Below, piece after piece: positions 31,521-32,927 of a DNA stretch of 32,927 nt. The stretch comes from Curvivirga aplysinae. GTDB lineage: Bacteria > Pseudomonadota > Alphaproteobacteria > UBA8366 > Aestuariispiraceae. The position numbers were made by a program, and so were the translations under genes. The stretch is from the NCBI RefSeq assembly GCF_009711445.1, contig NZ_SMMC01000185.1, forward strand, positions 1 to 32,927. The letters are read 5' to 3'. The notes beneath the pieces are model-generated. The model was not told where the DNA came from and ran no database searches. It saw nothing but the letters and a program-made list of their open reading frames with translations. Each line of letters starts with the position of its first letter. Positions within the stretch are counted from its first letter, which is position 1.

Positions 31521-31970
31521 TTAGGAAACGCTCATATTTGCTTTAATCTCAGCAATTGCCTTTTCCACGGCTTTAAAAGGTAAAAGAATAGAGGCATGAC
31601 GAGATTTATGCGCCCTTGCTGGCATCAATGCTTCTAATTCAGCCCATTTGCCTTGAGGCGCATCCCCCTCCTTCTTCAGCATTGCTTCGACTTGTTGACG
31701 TAAAACTGTGGCTTCTTCTGCAGATGTGCCTTGGATATGTTTCGCAACGATGGCCGCAGAAGATTTACCAAGCGCACAAGCCCGCACCTCCTGCCCATAG
31801 GCAGTTACGCAATCTTCTGTAGGGGAATAATTCAAGTCCACTTTGACACGGCTTCCACAAAGAGGGCTGTCTACAGTCACAGTTGTATCCGGCGCCTCTA
31901 AACGGTCCACATCCACCAACCCAGCGGCAAGTTTCAAAATTTGCTCATTATAAAGATCGTCCGACACCAT
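31521..31970 (-). CDS. IscU/NifU-N-like Fe-S scaffold-family protein lacking the third ligand Cys
   Basis: A 149-residue NifU-N/IscU-like fold. The first conserved Cys is in 'DSPLCGSRVKVDL' and the second in 'VRACALGKSSAAIVA', the usual positions. The third, normally in a sequence like R-x-K-C-A-x-L-x-W/E-A, reads 'SRHASILLPFKAVEKAI', so it is replaced. I believe this loss is shared by an alphaproteobacterial side group annotated as Fe-S assembly scaffold proteins, but cannot check it here. A true scaffold role is therefore uncertain; it may carry or hand over clusters differently. It is co-transcribed with yidD and divergent from folE. Confidence 0.8.
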   Translation of the reverse strand: MVSDDLYNEQILKLAAGLVDVDRLEAPDTTVTVDSPLCGSRVKVDLNYSPTEDCVTAYGQEVRACALGKSSAAIVAKHIQGTSAEEATVLRQQVEAMLKKEGDAPQGKWAELEALMPARAHKSRHASILLPFKAVEKAIAEIKANMSVS

Positions 31971-32318
31971 CTTTGTCCTTTACGATTAATATCAAATTCT
32001 ATCCATGTTTAAGGGAATGACGCGGTTAGAAAAATCCGTGTCTTTCCCAATATTGACAATGTCCGTCCAGTGGGCCTATATGCCGCATAAATATTATATA
32101 TAGAACTGGATCTAAGACTGCCAAGTTCCAATTTACATGATTTTGTCTTATCAGAAATGATTACATGATCAGAAACTATGGTATTCGGTAAAGCTGTGTT
32201 TCCATATTTGCAATAGTCATCTATTGAAAAAACGGCCATAGATACCGATATGGATTTAAGTATGATATCTATATAAAGGATATCACTAAACTAAAGTTAG
32301 AAAGATAAGGTCTGCCCC
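31971..32318. other. 348-bp AT-rich interval between the IscU-like gene and folE
   Basis: There is no convincing gene here. It contains a plus-strand promoter candidate (32053-32082), a hairpin with arms GAACTGG (32103-32109) and CCAAGTTC (32121-32128), a repeated ATCAGAAA near 32150-32180, and a GATATC-N9-GATATC symmetry about 50 nt before folE. I cannot match it to a known riboswitch. It is visibly more AT-rich than the flanking genes. Confidence 0.5.
32053..32082 (+). promoter_or_regulatory. candidate sigma70 promoter upstream of folE
   Basis: A perfect TTGACA (32053-32058) is followed at 18 nt by TATATG (32077-32082, four of six). RNA would start near 32089, leaving a leader of about 230 nt before folE, long enough for RNA-based control. 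A nearer promoter cannot be excluded. Confidence 0.4.
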
Positions 32319-32918
32319 ATGCAAGACGCATTGAAGAAACCAGAACTTGTTGTTGATCGTCCTTCCCGTGACGAGGCCGAAGAAGCTGTTCGGACACTTT
32401 TGGCTTGGACAGGTGACGATCCAACCCGCGAAGGCCTATTGGACACACCAGCACGTGTGGTACGCGCTTACGAAGAATATTTTGCTGGTTACCAGAATGA
32501 CCCGGTAAAAGTATTGCAACGTACTTTTGAAGAAACAGATGGTTATGATGAGATTGTAATGCTTCGTGATATTCCATTTGAATCTCATTGTGAACATCAT
32601 ATTGCACCGATCATCGGTACCGCACATGTAGCCTATTTACCAGATAGCCGTGTTGTTGGTATTTCCAAATTAGCACGTGTTGTGGAAATTTTTGCCAAAC
32701 GTCTGCAAACACAGGAAATCATGACTGTTCAAGTTGCAGATGCCATTCAGGAAGCCTTACAGCCACAAGGTGTTGCTGTCGTTATTGATGCTGTGCACCA
32801 ATGCATGACAACTCGTGGTATTCAAAAACAAGGTGTCGCAACTGTTACATCTCGTATGACCGGTGTTTTCCGCTCTCAACCAGAGACACGCCGCGAATTT
32901 CTGGCGATGATTAAATAA
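32319..32918 (+). CDS. folE: GTP cyclohydrolase I
   Basis: FolE opens GTP to 7,8-dihydroneopterin triphosphate, the first step of folate and of queuosine-type 7-deazaguanine synthesis. The 199 residues are full length. Zn ligands are Cys91 and His94 in '[14 protein letters not shown]' and Cys162 in '[11 protein letters not shown]'; '[20 protein letters not shown]' and 'RLQTQEIMT' are family signatures. This is the Zn-dependent type IA enzyme, not FolE2. It is divergent from the IscU-like/yidD pair and ends 9 nt before the window edge. Its leader is long and AT-rich. Confidence 0.97.
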   Translation: MQDALKKPELVVDRPSRDEAEEAVRTLLAWTGDDPTREGLLDTPARVVRAYEEYFAGYQNDPVKVLQRTFEETDGYDEIVMLRDIPFESHCEHHIAPIIGTAHVAYLPDSRVVGISKLARVVEIFAKRLQTQEIMTVQVADAIQEALQPQGVAVVIDAVHQCMTTRGIQKQGVATVTSRMTGVFRSQPETRREFLAMIK

Positions 32919-32927
32919 AATCATCCC

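Noticed and set aside
32009-32239. 76-codon minus-strand frame in the folE upstream interval
   Set aside because: No SD, no recognisable domain, atypical composition, and it lies in AT-rich putative regulatory DNA.
31971-32318. Known riboswitch (THF, preQ1 or cobalamin) before folE
   Set aside because: No conserved core motif of those classes could be recognised by eye.

Overview
The window looks like a chromosomal segment of a free-living, probably marine or aquatic, alphaproteobacterium, moderately AT-rich. Order-level placement is not secure; a Rhodospirillales-like or neighbouring lineage is my best guess. The main pointer is a C4-pathway 5-aminolevulinate synthase (hemA). The Pot-type polyamine ABC transporter with a large insert in PotB, the folE / IscU-like / yidD neighbourhood and the DUF6165 gene agree with it. 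I see no phage, transposon, integrase, CRISPR array, tRNA or rRNA, so this is mostly core genome.

Layout. 1-2760 (+): 3' part of a Gln/Thr/Pro-rich FliK-like hook-length protein, then a small protein that keeps the QueF T-fold pattern but has lost its catalytic and NADPH-binding motifs, then a DUF599 membrane protein. 2773-5697 (-): tandem GNAT acetyltransferase, chorismate synthase (aroC) and enoyl-ACP reductase (fabI), the last carrying a one-base frameshift. 5932-7305 (+): YihY/BrkB membrane protein behind a near-consensus promoter. 7427-8332 (-): Zn-finger-less DnaJ/CbpA-type chaperone. 8609-10927 (+): pdxH, a FieF-like cation efflux gene interrupted by an in-frame TAA, and a short-chain dehydrogenase. 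10945-12654 (-): Acr3 arsenite efflux behind a PadR-like regulator gene.

12805-20568 (-): a polyamine locus. It encodes a class III aminotransferase, ALA synthase (hemA), the ABC ATPase, the periplasmic binding protein and two permeases. Hairpins, a terminator and several operator-like dyads divide it into at least three expression units: import of putrescine/spermidine-like substrates, their probable transamination, and haem precursor synthesis. 20803-21726 (+): ribokinase-family sugar kinase. 21732-25031 (-): two tandem S41/PDZ lipoprotein proteases and a GNAT. 25114-27110: divergent TPR-glycosyltransferase (-) and DUF6165 (+). 27123-29638 (-): O-methyltransferase, DMT exporter, and a lipoprotein with an SH3 domain and a 17-kDa-antigen-like tail. 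29787-31257 (+): SDR and PAS-domain protein. 31254-31970 (-): yidD and an IscU-like scaffold. 32319-32918 (+): folE.

Most notable points: two otherwise intact housekeeping-type genes (fabI, fieF) are each broken by a single base change about 4.6 kb apart; a QueF-fold pseudoenzyme sits in a flagellar-looking cluster; convergent genes have terminators whose stems run through their stop codons; and the polyamine/haem locus carries several candidate operators, including an FNR-like box. No clearly new multi-gene system (defence, secretion or biosynthetic) is evident.
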